Origin: Granulicella sp. L60
Lineage (GTDB): Bacteria > Acidobacteriota > Terriglobia > Terriglobales > Acidobacteriaceae
Direction of reading: 5' to 3'
Length of the DNA stretch: 58,735 nucleotides
NCBI RefSeq assembly: GCF_009765825.1
Contig: NZ_LMUR01000018.1
Span: 100,020 to 158,754, forward strand
The notes below the pieces were generated by a model. It searched no databases. It saw only the letters and a list, made by a program, of their open reading frames with translations, and had not been told where the DNA came from. Shown one piece after another: positions 26,976 to 36,226 of the stretch (within the stretch, counting starts at the first letter, position 1; every line of letters begins with the position of its first letter). Position numbers and translations under genes: made by a program.

Positions 26976-28580
26976 TTAGGAGGCCTTTTTTGACTTTGTG
27001 GCTGGGGGTGTTGGGGGGGCTTCGGCGGCGGCTGATTCGGCTTGCTGGCGGAGGGTGTGGATGACGACCTTCAGCATCTCTTCCTCGGGGGCGGGCTTAC
27101 CGGTCCAGATCTCGAACTGGCGTGCGCCCTGCTGGACGAACATCTCGATTCCCGTGATGATGGGGATGTTCTGCTGGCGGGCCATGCGGATGAGCGGGGT
27201 TTCGATCGGGTTGTAGACGAGATCGAAGACGAGTTTGGTGTTGAGATCCTTGGCTTCGAGGAGCTGTGCGCCCTTGATGCCGGTCATGCCGATGGGGGTG
27301 GCGTTGATGATGACGTCCATCGGGGTCTTGGCGAGGGCTTCCTTCTTGATGACCTTGGCTCCGGACTGTTTGGCCAGCTTCTGGGCGGTCTCGGGGGTGC
27401 GGTTGAGGATGAAGACCTCGGCACCCTTGTCGCGGAGGCCGAAGACGGCTGCGCGGGCGGCGCCACCGGCACCGAGGACGAGGACCTTGGCACCGCGGAG
27501 GGAGATGCGCTTCTCGAGAGGCCCGATGATGCCGGCTACGTCGGTGTTGAAGCCGTAGAGCTTGCCGTCCTGGGCGCGGAGCACGGTGTTGCAGGCGCCG
27601 ATCTTGGCCGAGAGGGGGTCGGTCTTCTCGAGGTGCGCCATGATCTCCTGCTTGAGCGGCATGGTGACAGAGAGGCCCTGGATGGGGATCTCGTTGACGA
27701 GCTTGAGGAGGTCGGCGATCTTGGTGGCCTGGAGGGCGAGGTAGACGGCGTTGACGGTCTCGCGGCGGAAGGCGGTGTTCATCATGACGGGCGAGAGCGA
27801 GCTTTTGATGGGGTTTCCGGCGACGCCGTAGACCTTGGTGGCTGCGTCGACCTGATCGATGCGGTAGGTTTCGATGAGGGTGCGGGCTGCGATCTGGCCG
27901 GGGGCTGTCTCTTCGCCTGCAGTGGCGGCGGCGAAGGTGAAGGCAGAGCCGGCGCGGAGGCCGAGGACGCGGGAGATGATGCCCGCGTCGCCCATACAGA
28001 CGCCGACGATGTTGGAGTGGTCGTCCATGCGTTCGATGAAGCGCATGAGGGTGACGTTGTCGGTGAGGGTCTTGGCGGTGGGGACGATCTTGATGAAGTC
28101 CGGCTCCATGGGCTGGATGCGCTTGTAGATGCCGTCGAGATCCTTGGTGGCGTTGAAGTCGTGGTGGCTGATGATGATGCCGACACCGGTCTCGCGGAGC
28201 TTCTGGAGGTCGCCTTTTTTGAGGGATTCGGCGGATTCTAGTTCGAGGTCGACGATGTGGAATCCGACTTCGGCGGCCTTGGTGAGGACCTCAAGCTGGG
28301 CTGCGAGGGCGCCTTTGAACTTGCCGCCGTTGGCTGCGCGTCGGCAGGTGGCGATGCAGGTGACGGCACCGTTGTCGGCGATGAACTGCTTGAGCTTGGG
28401 CATGGCGAGAAGAGGCTTCTCGAGGTAGTCGAGGCGGAACTCGAGGAAGGGCGTCTCTTTGATGACGGCGCTGGCTTTTTCAAGCATCTCTGCTGGCGTG
28501 TTGCCGATGATGGCGACACAGACTTTACCGATGCGGGAACGAAGAAACTGTAGGGCTATGCTGGGCACGTTCACTCTCAT
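26976..28580 (-). CDS. aroDE: Bifunctional 3-dehydroquinate dehydratase (type I) / shikimate dehydrogenase
   Basis: The fusion catalyses two consecutive shikimate-pathway steps. Residues about 15-240 are a class I AroD: EFRLDYLE (47-54), ATCR (77-80), SHHDF (138-142, general-base His) and DFIKIVPTAKT (161-171; K164 forms the Schiff base). Residues about 248-515 are AroE: GNPIKSSLSPVMMNTAF (255-271), K310 in PLKQEI, NTDVAG (345-350, catalytic Asp), the NADP loop GAGGAARAAV (370-379) and NRTPE. The C-terminal 20 residues are an Ala/Pro/Lys-rich tail. The domain order is as in plant and some bacterial fusions. aroB is unlinked (456-1583). Confidence 0.95.
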   Translation of the reverse strand: MRVNVPSIALQFLRSRIGKVCVAIIGNTPAEMLEKASAVIKETPFLEFRLDYLEKPLLAMPKLKQFIADNGAVTCIATCRRAANGGKFKGALAAQLEVLTKAAEVGFHIVDLELESAESLKKGDLQKLRETGVGIIISHHDFNATKDLDGIYKRIQPMEPDFIKIVPTAKTLTDNVTLMRFIERMDDHSNIVGVCMGDAGIISRVLGLRAGSAFTFAAATAGEETAPGQIAARTLIETYRIDQVDAATKVYGVAGNPIKSSLSPVMMNTAFRRETVNAVYLALQATKIADLLKLVNEIPIQGLSVTMPLKQEIMAHLEKTDPLSAKIGACNTVLRAQDGKLYGFNTDVAGIIGPLEKRISLRGAKVLVLGAGGAARAAVFGLRDKGAEVFILNRTPETAQKLAKQSGAKVIKKEALAKTPMDVIINATPIGMTGIKGAQLLEAKDLNTKLVFDLVYNPIETPLIRMARQQNIPIITGIEMFVQQGARQFEIWTGKPAPEEEMLKVVIHTLRQQAESAAAEAPPTPPATKSKKAS

Positions 28581-28790
28581 GTCTACAATCGCGGTATATT
28601 ACAGACCCGCGAGGAAGGATGCAAACTTTTGTTGAAACAAAAAGGAGTTAGGGAAGCTATTCCTGATTGCCGTCATTCTCTGTCACTTCTCTGGCACTTT
28701 GATGCTTCAAAGTGCGGCAATGGCACCAATTGTAGACGGGATGGGGGCGAAAAGGTAATCGGGGCGTACGGTTACCGTCTTTTGGATGGG

Positions 28791-29600
28791 TCAGGATGCG
28801 GCTGGGGCGATGCCGATTACGTTTAGCATGCGGCCGGCGTTGCCGTGTTCGGCGCGGTGGGAGAAGAAGCTGCGCTGGCCGTTGTGGTCGCGGGAGCAGG
28901 CGGTGCAGAGATTGAGGGTGGTGATGTGGCTGGGAGTAAGGCCGGAGCTGGCCAGTTGCAGGCGGTTGGCCTCCCAGAGGTTGAGGCGGGTCTCGCTTGG
29001 CTCAGTGGGTGAGGTGAAGAGGTGGGGGGCGTAGGAGAAGTTTTCGAAGAAGGTGGTGTGGACCTCTTCGCCTACGGCGTAGCAGCAGGGGCCGATGCTG
29101 GGGCCGATGGCGGCGATGAGGTCTTCGGGGTGCGAGCTGTAGGTCTGGCGCAGGTGGGAGATGCCGGATTCGACGATGCGGGCGGCGGTTCCTCTCCAAC
29201 CGGCGTGAAAGGCGGAGGCGATGCGAAGGCGGGTGTCGACGACGAGGATGGGGACGCAGTCGGCGGTGCCGATACCGAGGAGGATGTTGGGGAGGTGGGT
29301 GATGAGGCCGTCGGCTTCGATCGGGGGCTCGGTTGGGGAGGTGACGGTGTGGGTGAGGGCGGAGTGGATCTGGCGGGGGACGATGAGGGTGGCGGAGGGG
29401 AAGACGGCGTCGGTGAGGAGGCGGCGGTTTTCGCGGACGGAGGCGGGGTCGTCTTCTTTGGTGAAGCCGAGGTTGAGGGTGTTGCCGCTGTAGACGGTGG
29501 AGATGCCGCCGAGGCGGGTGCTGAAGCCGTGCCGGAGCCAGGGGTGTTGGAGCCAGGAGGGGATCTGGATGGGGGCTAGCGGGTTGGAGAATTGCGGCAT
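28791..29600 (-). CDS. pgeF: Peptidoglycan editing factor PgeF (laccase-domain, YfiH family)
   Basis: PgeF hydrolyses mis-incorporated UDP-MurNAc-L-Ser-type precursors; the family was formerly called polyphenol oxidase. ATG 29600 is chosen (269 residues) because the frame upstream to 29666 adds a Pro/Thr-rich stretch not expected in the family. The catalytic His-Cys-His set is visible as H79 (RQIHS), C115 (GTADCVPILV) and H132 (AFHAGWRGTA), followed by GPSIGPCCYAVG and the terminal SHRAEHGNAGRM. It lies behind aroDE on the same strand with 210 bp between them. Confidence 0.92.
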   Translation of the reverse strand: MPQFSNPLAPIQIPSWLQHPWLRHGFSTRLGGISTVYSGNTLNLGFTKEDDPASVRENRRLLTDAVFPSATLIVPRQIHSALTHTVTSPTEPPIEADGLITHLPNILLGIGTADCVPILVVDTRLRIASAFHAGWRGTAARIVESGISHLRQTYSSHPEDLIAAIGPSIGPCCYAVGEEVHTTFFENFSYAPHLFTSPTEPSETRLNLWEANRLQLASSGLTPSHITTLNLCTACSRDHNGQRSFFSHRAEHGNAGRMLNVIGIAPAAS

Positions 29601-29661
29601 CGGCTTCTTTTCTGTGCGGGGCTGGGGAGTTGAATCTGAGTACGTTGGAAGCGGAAGGAAA

Positions 29662-29819
29662 GGCATACCCCAGGGGCTAAAGCCCCATTCTGGGCGAGGG
29701 TGAGAGACCCAAGGCTAAAGCCTTGGGGTTCCTAGAAGCAAGAGCTCTTGGGTATTAAGGTCCTTTGGATACCCAGGGAGGATACCCAAGGAACTTAGGC
29801 TTCGAGAAGCTCCTTGGGT
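29662..29819. repeat. REP-like palindrome pair plus a long hairpin
   Basis: A CCCCAGGGGCTAAAGCCCC palindrome (29662-29696) and a GACCCAAGGCTAAAGCCTTG palindrome (29704-29728) repeat the pairing seen at 26.7 and 39.2 kb. A separate hairpin (29784-29819) has arms ACCCAAGGAACTT and AAGCTCCTTGGGT around a 10-nt loop. It lies 37 bp beyond the stop of the prolyl oligopeptidase gene and may terminate it, though no T run follows. Confidence 0.7.
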
Positions 29820-29855
29820 GATTAGAAGTTGGAGTGTGGATAGTTCAAGCGATGT

Positions 29856-31997
29856 TTAGTTCATGAGTTTGAGGGTGAGGTAGGTGTACTGCTCGGCCCA
29901 GGTGTGGGCTTGTTCTTTTAGGTCGGCTCCGGCGGCGTGGCCACCTTCGACGATCTCGTCGTAGAAGAAGGGCTTGTGAAACTCTTCGAGGCGGGCGGCG
30001 AACTTGCGGGCGTGGACGGGACCGACGCGGTCGTCTTTGGTGGTGGTGAAGATGAGGGGTTCGGGGTAGGTGGTGTTTGGGTTGAGCTGGTTGTAGGGGG
30101 AGATGTGGGCGAGGAATTTGCGCTCGTCGGGGATGGTGGTGGTGCCGTACTCGCCGACCCAGGAGGCTCCGGCGGCGATGTGCTCGAAGCGGAGCATGTC
30201 GAGGAGCGGGACCTGGATGACGACGGCGTTCCACAGGGTGGGGTGCTGGGTGAACTCGACGCCCATGAGGAGGCCGCCGTTGGAGCCGCCGACGATGCCG
30301 AGGCGGCGGGGCGAAGTGATCTTGCGGGTGAACATGTCCTGGGCGACGGAGGAGAAGTCGTCGTAGATGCGCTGGCGGTGGGTTTTGAGTCCGGCATCGT
30401 GCCAGGCGGGGCCGAACTCGCCACCGCCGCGGATGTTGGCGAGGACGTAGACGCCGCCGCGTTCGAGCCAGAGCTTGCCGGCGATGGGGTTGTAGCGCGG
30501 GGTCTCGGAGACCTGGAAACCGCCGTAGGCCGTCATGAGGGTGGGGTTGGAGCCGTCGTAGGGGATGTCTTTGCGGCGGACGACGAAGTAGGGAACCTTG
30601 GTGCCGTCGGTGGAGGTGGCCTGAAGCTGTTCGACGAGGAGGTTGGAGGCGTCGAACTGGGTGGGGAGGGTCTTGGCGGGCTTGAGGGTGGTTGCGGGGG
30701 CGTCGCCGAGGAGAAGTGCGGTGGGGTTGAGGAAGCCGGTGGTTTCGAGGAAGAACTGGTTGTTGGAGTGGTCGGTGGTGACGACTTCGACGCTGAGGTT
30801 GTCGGGTATGTCGAGTTTGGCGCTGGTCCAGGTGCCGGAGGTGGAGCGGGTGTAGATGTAGGCGCGGCCCTGGACGTGATCGAGGGTGGTGAGGATGAGG
30901 TGATTTTTGGTGATGGAGACGTCTTGGGCGAACTCCTGGGCGGTGGGGGCGAAGATGGTGGTGGGCTTGAGGTGGGTGGGATCTTTTTCGACGGCCTCGA
31001 GGCTGAGGGAGACGACGGAGCCCTGGGGGAGGGTGGTGTCGAGGCCGGAGGGCTTCCAGTCTTCGTTGAGGGTGAGGATGAGCTGACCGTCGAGGAGGCC
31101 ACCGAGATCGGATTTGCCGGGGATGGCGATCTTCTGCGGGCCGGTGGGGGTTTGGAGGGAGTACTCGGCTTCGAAGAAGTTGATGCCGCGTTCGAAGATG
31201 ACGGCGTGGTGGCCCTGAGCGTCGTGGAGGGAGACGGCGTGGGCGCTGACGTCGGATTCCTGGCCGCGGTAGACCTCTTTGGCCTGGTCGAGCGGGGTGC
31301 CGCGCTTCCATAGCTTGACGACGAAGGGATAGCCGGAGGTGGTCATGGTGCCGGGACCCCAGTTGCGCGCGACGAGGAGGGTGTCCTTATCGACCCAGGT
31401 GACCTCCTGCTTGGATTTGGGGAGGACGAAGCCGTTGTCGACGAAGGCTCCGGTCTTGCCGGATTTGAGGTCGAACTCGCGGAGGGTCTCGGCGTCTTCG
31501 CCGCCGGCGGAGAGGGAGACGAGGCAGAGGCGATTGCCGGGGTAGAGGCAGTTGAGGCCCTTCTGGACCCACTTCTCGTTGTCCTTGGTGGCGAGGGCGT
31601 CGTAGTCGATGACGGTCTGCCAGTCGGGTTTGGCGGTGAGGTAGTTGGAGAGCGTGGTGCGGCGGAGGATGCCGCGGACGTGCTGGGCGTCCTGCCAGGT
31701 GTTGTAGACCTCGCCCTCGCGGAAGACGGGGATCTGGAGGCGTTCGGGAGATTCGAGGACCTTGAGCGCGGAGGCGGCGAGGGCGGCGTAGTGCGGGTCG
31801 CTGGTGATGATCTTGGCGGAGCGCTCGTTTTCGGATTTGACCCAGGCCGTGGAGCGGGGGCTGGAGACGTCTTCGAGCCACTGATAGTTGTCGGGCTGCT
31901 CGGTCGTGGTCTGCGCTGCAGTCTGGGTGTGGGCGATCTGCCAGGAAGAGAGGGTGAGGGCGATTGCGACGGCGGTCTTGCGGGGCCACAGGTTCAT
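29856..31997 (-). CDS. Secreted prolyl oligopeptidase (S9 family)
   Basis: The protein has 713 residues with a signal peptide (about 1-25, KTAVAIALTLSSWQIAHTQ). The N-terminal beta-propeller (about 75-450) gates the active site, and the C-terminal alpha/beta-hydrolase domain starts near 455. The catalytic triad is S572 (VGGSNGGLL), Asp 655/656 (TTKDDRVGP) and H687 (VEGGHAAG). The oxyanion-side motif NIRGGGEFGPAWH (521-533) is typical. It cleaves short proline-containing peptides, here presumably in the periplasm. It is read in the same direction as the exported BNR protein gene upstream. Confidence 0.93.
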   Translation of the reverse strand: MNLWPRKTAVAIALTLSSWQIAHTQTAAQTTTEQPDNYQWLEDVSSPRSTAWVKSENERSAKIITSDPHYAALAASALKVLESPERLQIPVFREGEVYNTWQDAQHVRGILRRTTLSNYLTAKPDWQTVIDYDALATKDNEKWVQKGLNCLYPGNRLCLVSLSAGGEDAETLREFDLKSGKTGAFVDNGFVLPKSKQEVTWVDKDTLLVARNWGPGTMTTSGYPFVVKLWKRGTPLDQAKEVYRGQESDVSAHAVSLHDAQGHHAVIFERGINFFEAEYSLQTPTGPQKIAIPGKSDLGGLLDGQLILTLNEDWKPSGLDTTLPQGSVVSLSLEAVEKDPTHLKPTTIFAPTAQEFAQDVSITKNHLILTTLDHVQGRAYIYTRSTSGTWTSAKLDIPDNLSVEVVTTDHSNNQFFLETTGFLNPTALLLGDAPATTLKPAKTLPTQFDASNLLVEQLQATSTDGTKVPYFVVRRKDIPYDGSNPTLMTAYGGFQVSETPRYNPIAGKLWLERGGVYVLANIRGGGEFGPAWHDAGLKTHRQRIYDDFSSVAQDMFTRKITSPRRLGIVGGSNGGLLMGVEFTQHPTLWNAVVIQVPLLDMLRFEHIAAGASWVGEYGTTTIPDERKFLAHISPYNQLNPNTTYPEPLIFTTTKDDRVGPVHARKFAARLEEFHKPFFYDEIVEGGHAAGADLKEQAHTWAEQYTYLTLKLMN

Positions 31998-32087
31998 GCT
32001 TTTCCTCGAAGGCTTGATGGGCGGGGCTGGTTTTATCTTGTCATACGGTGCGGTCGGAGTGTGAGGAAGGAGCAGACCGCGGCAGAG

Positions 32088-33365
32088 TTATTTGACGTGA
32101 GTTTTGAGGCGGGGGGAGCAGGTGTCTGAGAATGGATTGACGAGGAAGGTGCCGGCGATTCCGGAGACGAGGATGGAGCCGTCGGCGTTGAAGTGGGCGG
32201 AGCGGAACTCTTCGTCGGGAAGATCGTTGAGCCTTCTCCAGGTGGTGCCGCTGTCTTCGCTGGTGTAGACGCCGGTGAGCGCGGTGACGACCTCGCGGGT
32301 TGGCGTGGAGGGATCGACGTCGATGGTGTAGGCGCGGAGGTTGGAGCTGATCTCGTCGGAGGAGCGATGGAAGAGAAATCTTGCGTCGGTGACTCTTCGT
32401 ACGGCGCCGGGTCCGTTGGGGACGTACAGTGCCCAGCAGGCGGCGAGATGAAGACCTCCGACGACGCTCATTCCGTGGATTGCGGAGTCGGGGCCTACGC
32501 CTTCGATGCGGCTCCACTTTAGATTGCGGCGATTGAGAAGGTAGGCCTGATCGCCGGTGCCGACGTAGAGATAGTTCGGGTCAGGATTTTGCGGATCGTC
32601 GAACTGCATGGAGAGGATGTCCATGGCGGTGGGAGGATGAAGTAAGGCGCCGTCTTCGATCCATGAGCCGTCGTCGTCCTGGTGATAGGTGAGGATTTGG
32701 GGAGTGAGGTCGAAGTAGCCGTAACCGATGATGAGGTGTCTTCCGTCGGGTGTCATGGCAAGGGCGTTGGCGCGTACGGGGTCGCCGCTCTTCTTGGGGA
32801 TGGGTAGTTTGGGTTGGGTATCGGGGACGCTTGGGCCGGGGATTGGTTTGATCAGAGTGGCGGCGGGGTTGGTCTGCGGGAAGATTTGGAAGGCTCCGCG
32901 CTGGGTGGTGACCACGAAGTTGGCTGCGCCGGGAGATACGATGAATCCTTTGCGGAGGCCTTCGCCGATCTTCGCGTCGAAGTATCTGGAGTCGATGCGG
33001 GCGATCTGGGTCCAGGTTGCGCCGCCGTTGGTGGACTTCGAGATGTAGATGGCTTGATCCTGCGCGGGGAGCTGGTTGCTCATGTCGGCGGTGAGGCCCC
33101 AGAGGGTGTCGGGATCTTGCGTGGCGGGGTCGGTGGCGATGGTTTCGATGAAGTCGCTGGCGAAGAGGTGACTGCCGGGAAGGGTGGTTACGCGGTGAAC
33201 GCGGCAGTTGGCAAGATCGTCTTCGGTGTTGGCGTCGCGGCTGCTGGAGGTGGGGAGGTCGGGAGTTTGGGGTTGGAGAGTGTGGGGGGCTGTGAGGAGA
33301 ACGGCCAGAAACAGGATTGGGCTTGGGCTGCGGAGGGCGGCACGACATGTGTGTTTGAGCGCCAT
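32088..33365 (-). CDS. Exported BNR/Asp-box beta-propeller protein
   Basis: The protein has 425 residues with an N-terminal signal segment (PSPILFLAVLLTAPHTLQ). Asp-box motifs typical of sialidase-like propellers are visible: SKSTNGGATWTQI (about 108-120) and TSEDSGTTWRRL (about 367-378). They are set in repeated strands such as PDGRHLIIGYGYFDL and YLYVGTGDQAYLL. No sialidase catalytic arginine triad is evident, so it is probably a binding or photosynthesis-stability-factor-like propeller rather than a glycosidase. No membrane anchor follows. Confidence 0.75.
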   Translation of the reverse strand: MALKHTCRAALRSPSPILFLAVLLTAPHTLQPQTPDLPTSSSRDANTEDDLANCRVHRVTTLPGSHLFASDFIETIATDPATQDPDTLWGLTADMSNQLPAQDQAIYISKSTNGGATWTQIARIDSRYFDAKIGEGLRKGFIVSPGAANFVVTTQRGAFQIFPQTNPAATLIKPIPGPSVPDTQPKLPIPKKSGDPVRANALAMTPDGRHLIIGYGYFDLTPQILTYHQDDDGSWIEDGALLHPPTAMDILSMQFDDPQNPDPNYLYVGTGDQAYLLNRRNLKWSRIEGVGPDSAIHGMSVVGGLHLAACWALYVPNGPGAVRRVTDARFLFHRSSDEISSNLRAYTIDVDPSTPTREVVTALTGVYTSEDSGTTWRRLNDLPDEEFRSAHFNADGSILVSGIAGTFLVNPFSDTCSPRLKTHVK

Positions 33366-33445
33366 GAGCTGAAGACCTTCGATGTGCTTGGACTCACAGA
33401 TTTACTGTACTGCAAAGATGCAGGAGCTTCGAAGGCGGGTGGCGG

Positions 33446-35218
33446 TCAGGGTTTGCAAAGCTCTTCGGAGAGGGCTTCGCGGTGGTTGAGGGCGATGGTG
33501 TCGAGGCGGTTGAGCACTCGCGTGTAGAAGATGAGACCGGCGAGGGCGAGCAGGAGGAAGAGGGGGATCATCAGCAGGGGGCGATTGAGGCGCTGGGTGA
33601 GGACGATGACGGCGAAGCCTATGCCGCAGCAGGCAGCCACGACGGCGAGGGCGATGAAGGCGCTGAGTTGCGAGGTTTGTTTGCGGCTGACTTTGGAGAG
33701 GTCAATCTTTTTTGGTGCGGAGAGTGAGCGGAGGTTGCCGATGGCGCCGTTGGTGAAGGCGGCGAAGAGGAGCCAGCAGAGGGTGGCGAGGGCGATGAGG
33801 GTCGAGGGTGGGTGGGCGACGAAGGCGAGGACGACGAAGATGAGGACGAGTTCGATGAGGTTGAGGAGGAAGCCGACGAGGTTCTTGGCGAGGAAGACGT
33901 CGCGCAGGCGGGTGGGTGTGAGGAAGTAGAGCTGGATGCCGGGGCCGTCCATGCCGAGGCAGTTGTAGGAGAGGATGGAGACGCCGAGGATGGAGTAGGC
34001 GACGGCGACCGGGAAGATGAAGTCGCCCAAGCGGCCGCTGGTGCCGATGCGGTTGGCGAAGAGGAAGACCATGAAGATGGGGGCGATGAATCCGAAGAGC
34101 TGGTTGGTGTTGCGGCGGAGGTAGATGAACTCTTTTTGCAGGCATGCGGCGAGGGTGGGGCTGAGGCCGAGGGGGCTGCGATGGGTTGCGATGGGTTGGG
34201 TGTTGGGAAGGATGCTGGGGCGTGGTGCGGGTTGCGTGGATGATGGTGCGGGTTGGTTGAGTTCGCTTAGGTTTTCGCCGCGGAACTCCCGCTGCATGCG
34301 CCAGGCGTAGATGGCCAGGAAGAGTGCGGCGAAGGCGATGAGGCCGATCAGGGATGCGATGGCGGCGAGGACGTGGCTCTGATGGAAGCTGAGGATGGAG
34401 GTGGACGCGAGGCCTGGGGGCAGGAGGGCTGCGATGGGCTGGATGGCGTGGAAGATCTTCAACAGAAGAGGGAGGTGGGTGGAGGGGTGGTGGTGCGGGC
34501 CTTGAAGGCCGGGGTTGAAGGTGACGTTGAGGTATTGGAAGCCGAGCGAGGCGCAGAGGACGAGGCCGGTGAGGACTTCGCGGGCGCGGCGGGTGGAGAG
34601 CCAGCGGTCGATCCAGGCGAAGATCATGCGGGTGAAGAAGATGTTTGAGAGGGCGTAGAGGGCGAGCAGGAGTGTGGCCCAGGGGGCGAGGGAGGGCCGG
34701 GCGATGGAGATGCCGATGTCGGCGGCGAGGGCGGCGAGGGTGCCGATGACGTTGGCGGCAGAGAGCAGGCCGAAGAAGAGGCGCGCGGTGAGGTAGCGGG
34801 GAAAGCTGAGGGGGAAGCGGATGATGGTGTTGATGTCGAAGCTGAGCGCGGGTGGGGAGATGTTGATGCTGACGAGCTGCCAGAGAGCGAAGATGCCCCA
34901 GGTGAGTGCGGGAAGGAGGTTGAGGCGGTTAGCGGCGATGATGAAGTAGCCGCCGAAGCCTGCGGCGACGATGGGGCCGAGGGCGATGGCGGCGAGGAGT
35001 GGAAGGAAGATGATGCGGGCGATGAGTTCGCCGATGCCGCCTTTGCGACGGAAGCTGTTGCGGAAGAGGCACCAGCGGAGTTGGGCGAGGGCGGCGAACT
35101 GGGCGCGGCTTTGGGTGCGGGTCCAGACGAGGAGTGGTGGTGGGGTTGGGTGCTGGGTTGGGTTCGGCGTCAGCGTGGCCACTGGCGTTACCCCATCGAT
35201 TGGCGTCAGCCCAGCCAT
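33446..35218 (-). CDS. ABC transporter permease, large multi-pass protein
   Basis: The protein has 590 residues with about 12 hydrophobic segments in two clusters (about 70-330 and 375-580), separated by a Pro/Ser-rich loop near 315-345. The two-cluster plan resembles ABC-2-like exporters with a fused permease. No signature assigns a substrate. Its first codons overlap the end of the upstream ATPase gene by 13 bp (35206-35218), so both are translated together. The N-terminus (about 1-35) is a Pro/Thr-rich hydrophilic tail, and a start further downstream is possible. Confidence 0.8.
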   Translation of the reverse strand: MAGLTPIDGVTPVATLTPNPTQHPTPPPLLVWTRTQSRAQFAALAQLRWCLFRNSFRRKGGIGELIARIIFLPLLAAIALGPIVAAGFGGYFIIAANRLNLLPALTWGIFALWQLVSINISPPALSFDINTIIRFPLSFPRYLTARLFFGLLSAANVIGTLAALAADIGISIARPSLAPWATLLLALYALSNIFFTRMIFAWIDRWLSTRRAREVLTGLVLCASLGFQYLNVTFNPGLQGPHHHPSTHLPLLLKIFHAIQPIAALLPPGLASTSILSFHQSHVLAAIASLIGLIAFAALFLAIYAWRMQREFRGENLSELNQPAPSSTQPAPRPSILPNTQPIATHRSPLGLSPTLAACLQKEFIYLRRNTNQLFGFIAPIFMVFLFANRIGTSGRLGDFIFPVAVAYSILGVSILSYNCLGMDGPGIQLYFLTPTRLRDVFLAKNLVGFLLNLIELVLIFVVLAFVAHPPSTLIALATLCWLLFAAFTNGAIGNLRSLSAPKKIDLSKVSRKQTSQLSAFIALAVVAACCGIGFAVIVLTQRLNRPLLMIPLFLLLALAGLIFYTRVLNRLDTIALNHREALSEELCKP

Positions 35219-36033
35219 GAGAGCTCCTGTTCGGGATGGGAGGCTGCGGAATTTGAGCCGGACTCGCTGCCTACGATGCTGAGGAAGATCTGTTCAAGGG
35301 TGAGGGTCTGGTTGTTGGCGGAGGAGGTGCTATCGGCTTCGAGGTTGCGGGCGTGGACGCCGGCGCGGAGCTCTTCGAGGGAGCCGTTGGCGATGAGTTG
35401 GCCGTGGTCGATGATGGCGATGTGGGAGCAGAGGCGCTCGACGATCTCGAGGACGTGCGAGGTGAGGAAGATGGTGGCGCCGCGGGCAATCATGCCTTGA
35501 AGCATGGTCTTGAGGGTGCCGGAGGCGATGGCGTCTACGCCTTCGAAGGGCTCGTCGAGGAAGAGGACTTTGGGGCCGTGGATGACGGCGGCGGCGAGGG
35601 CGAGTTTTTTCTGCATGCCGTGGGAGAAGTCGGTGATGAGTTTTTTGGTTTCGTTGGCGAGGCCCATGAAGTCGAGGAGTTCGGCGGTGCGTGCGGTGGT
35701 GGTGGCGGTGTCAAGGCCGTACATGCGGCCGACGAAGCGGAGGTATTCGGCTGCGGTGAGGCGGCCGAAGAGGGCGAGGCCTTCGGGGACGACGCCGATC
35801 TGGCGCTTGACTTCGAGGGGATGGGTGGAGGCGTCGAGGCCGAGGATCTGGATGGAGCCGGAGGTGGGTGCGAGCAGGCCGGTGAGCATCTTGATGGTGG
35901 TGGATTTGCCGGCCCCGTTGGGGCCGAGGAAGCCGAAGAACTGGCCGGGGGCGACGGTGAGGTTGACGTCCTGGACGGCGGTGAAGTTGCCGAAACGGCG
36001 AGTGAGGCCGGTGGTGGTGACGGCGGGGACCAT
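35206..36033 (-). CDS. ABC transporter ATP-binding protein
   Basis: The protein has 275 residues. Walker A is GPNGAGKST (37-45), the Q-loop region is QIGVVPE, the signature is FSHGMQKK (136-143, a common variant of LSGGQ in CcmA/NatA-like ATPases), Walker B is LFLDEP (157-162) and the switch His lies in TSHVLE. It pairs with the downstream permease as an ABC-2-type exporter. The C-terminal 35 residues are Ser/Asn-rich. Substrate is unknown; the nearest relatives by signature are Na+, antibiotic or membrane-maintenance exporters. Confidence 0.92.
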   Translation of the reverse strand: MVPAVTTTGLTRRFGNFTAVQDVNLTVAPGQFFGFLGPNGAGKSTTIKMLTGLLAPTSGSIQILGLDASTHPLEVKRQIGVVPEGLALFGRLTAAEYLRFVGRMYGLDTATTTARTAELLDFMGLANETKKLITDFSHGMQKKLALAAAVIHGPKVLFLDEPFEGVDAIASGTLKTMLQGMIARGATIFLTSHVLEIVERLCSHIAIIDHGQLIANGSLEELRAGVHARNLEADSTSSANNQTLTLEQIFLSIVGSESGSNSAASHPEQELSWLG

Positions 36034-36057
36034 GTGAGGAAGGATACCTTAGAGGCT

Positions 36058-36178
36058 TGTCCCGCCGGACGGGCCCACTGCGCTCGGCCACCCCACAAAC
36101 GAAGACCTGTTTGTGGGGGCCCCGGTACGTACCTGGACGTGGCGGGATAGGATGAGGTGGGCCTCCCGTTGGTCGGCG
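36058..36178. repeat. Copy of the CTTGCCGGACGGGC repeat with a different core
   Basis: The copy starts TGTCCCGCCGGACGGGCCC and ends CCTCCCGTTGGTCGGCGGG, matching the ends of the copies at 1620 and 7328. The GTCACTTCGTGAC core is replaced by a different inverted pair, CCCCACAAACGAAGACC/TTTGTGGGG. It separates the divergent ABC ATPase and CPBP genes, so their promoters must lie in or beside it. Confidence 0.6.
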
Positions 36179-36226
36179 GGAAGATATGGTGGGCGAGGAG
36201 TGGTTATCGAGAGTGGACTGAGAGCG

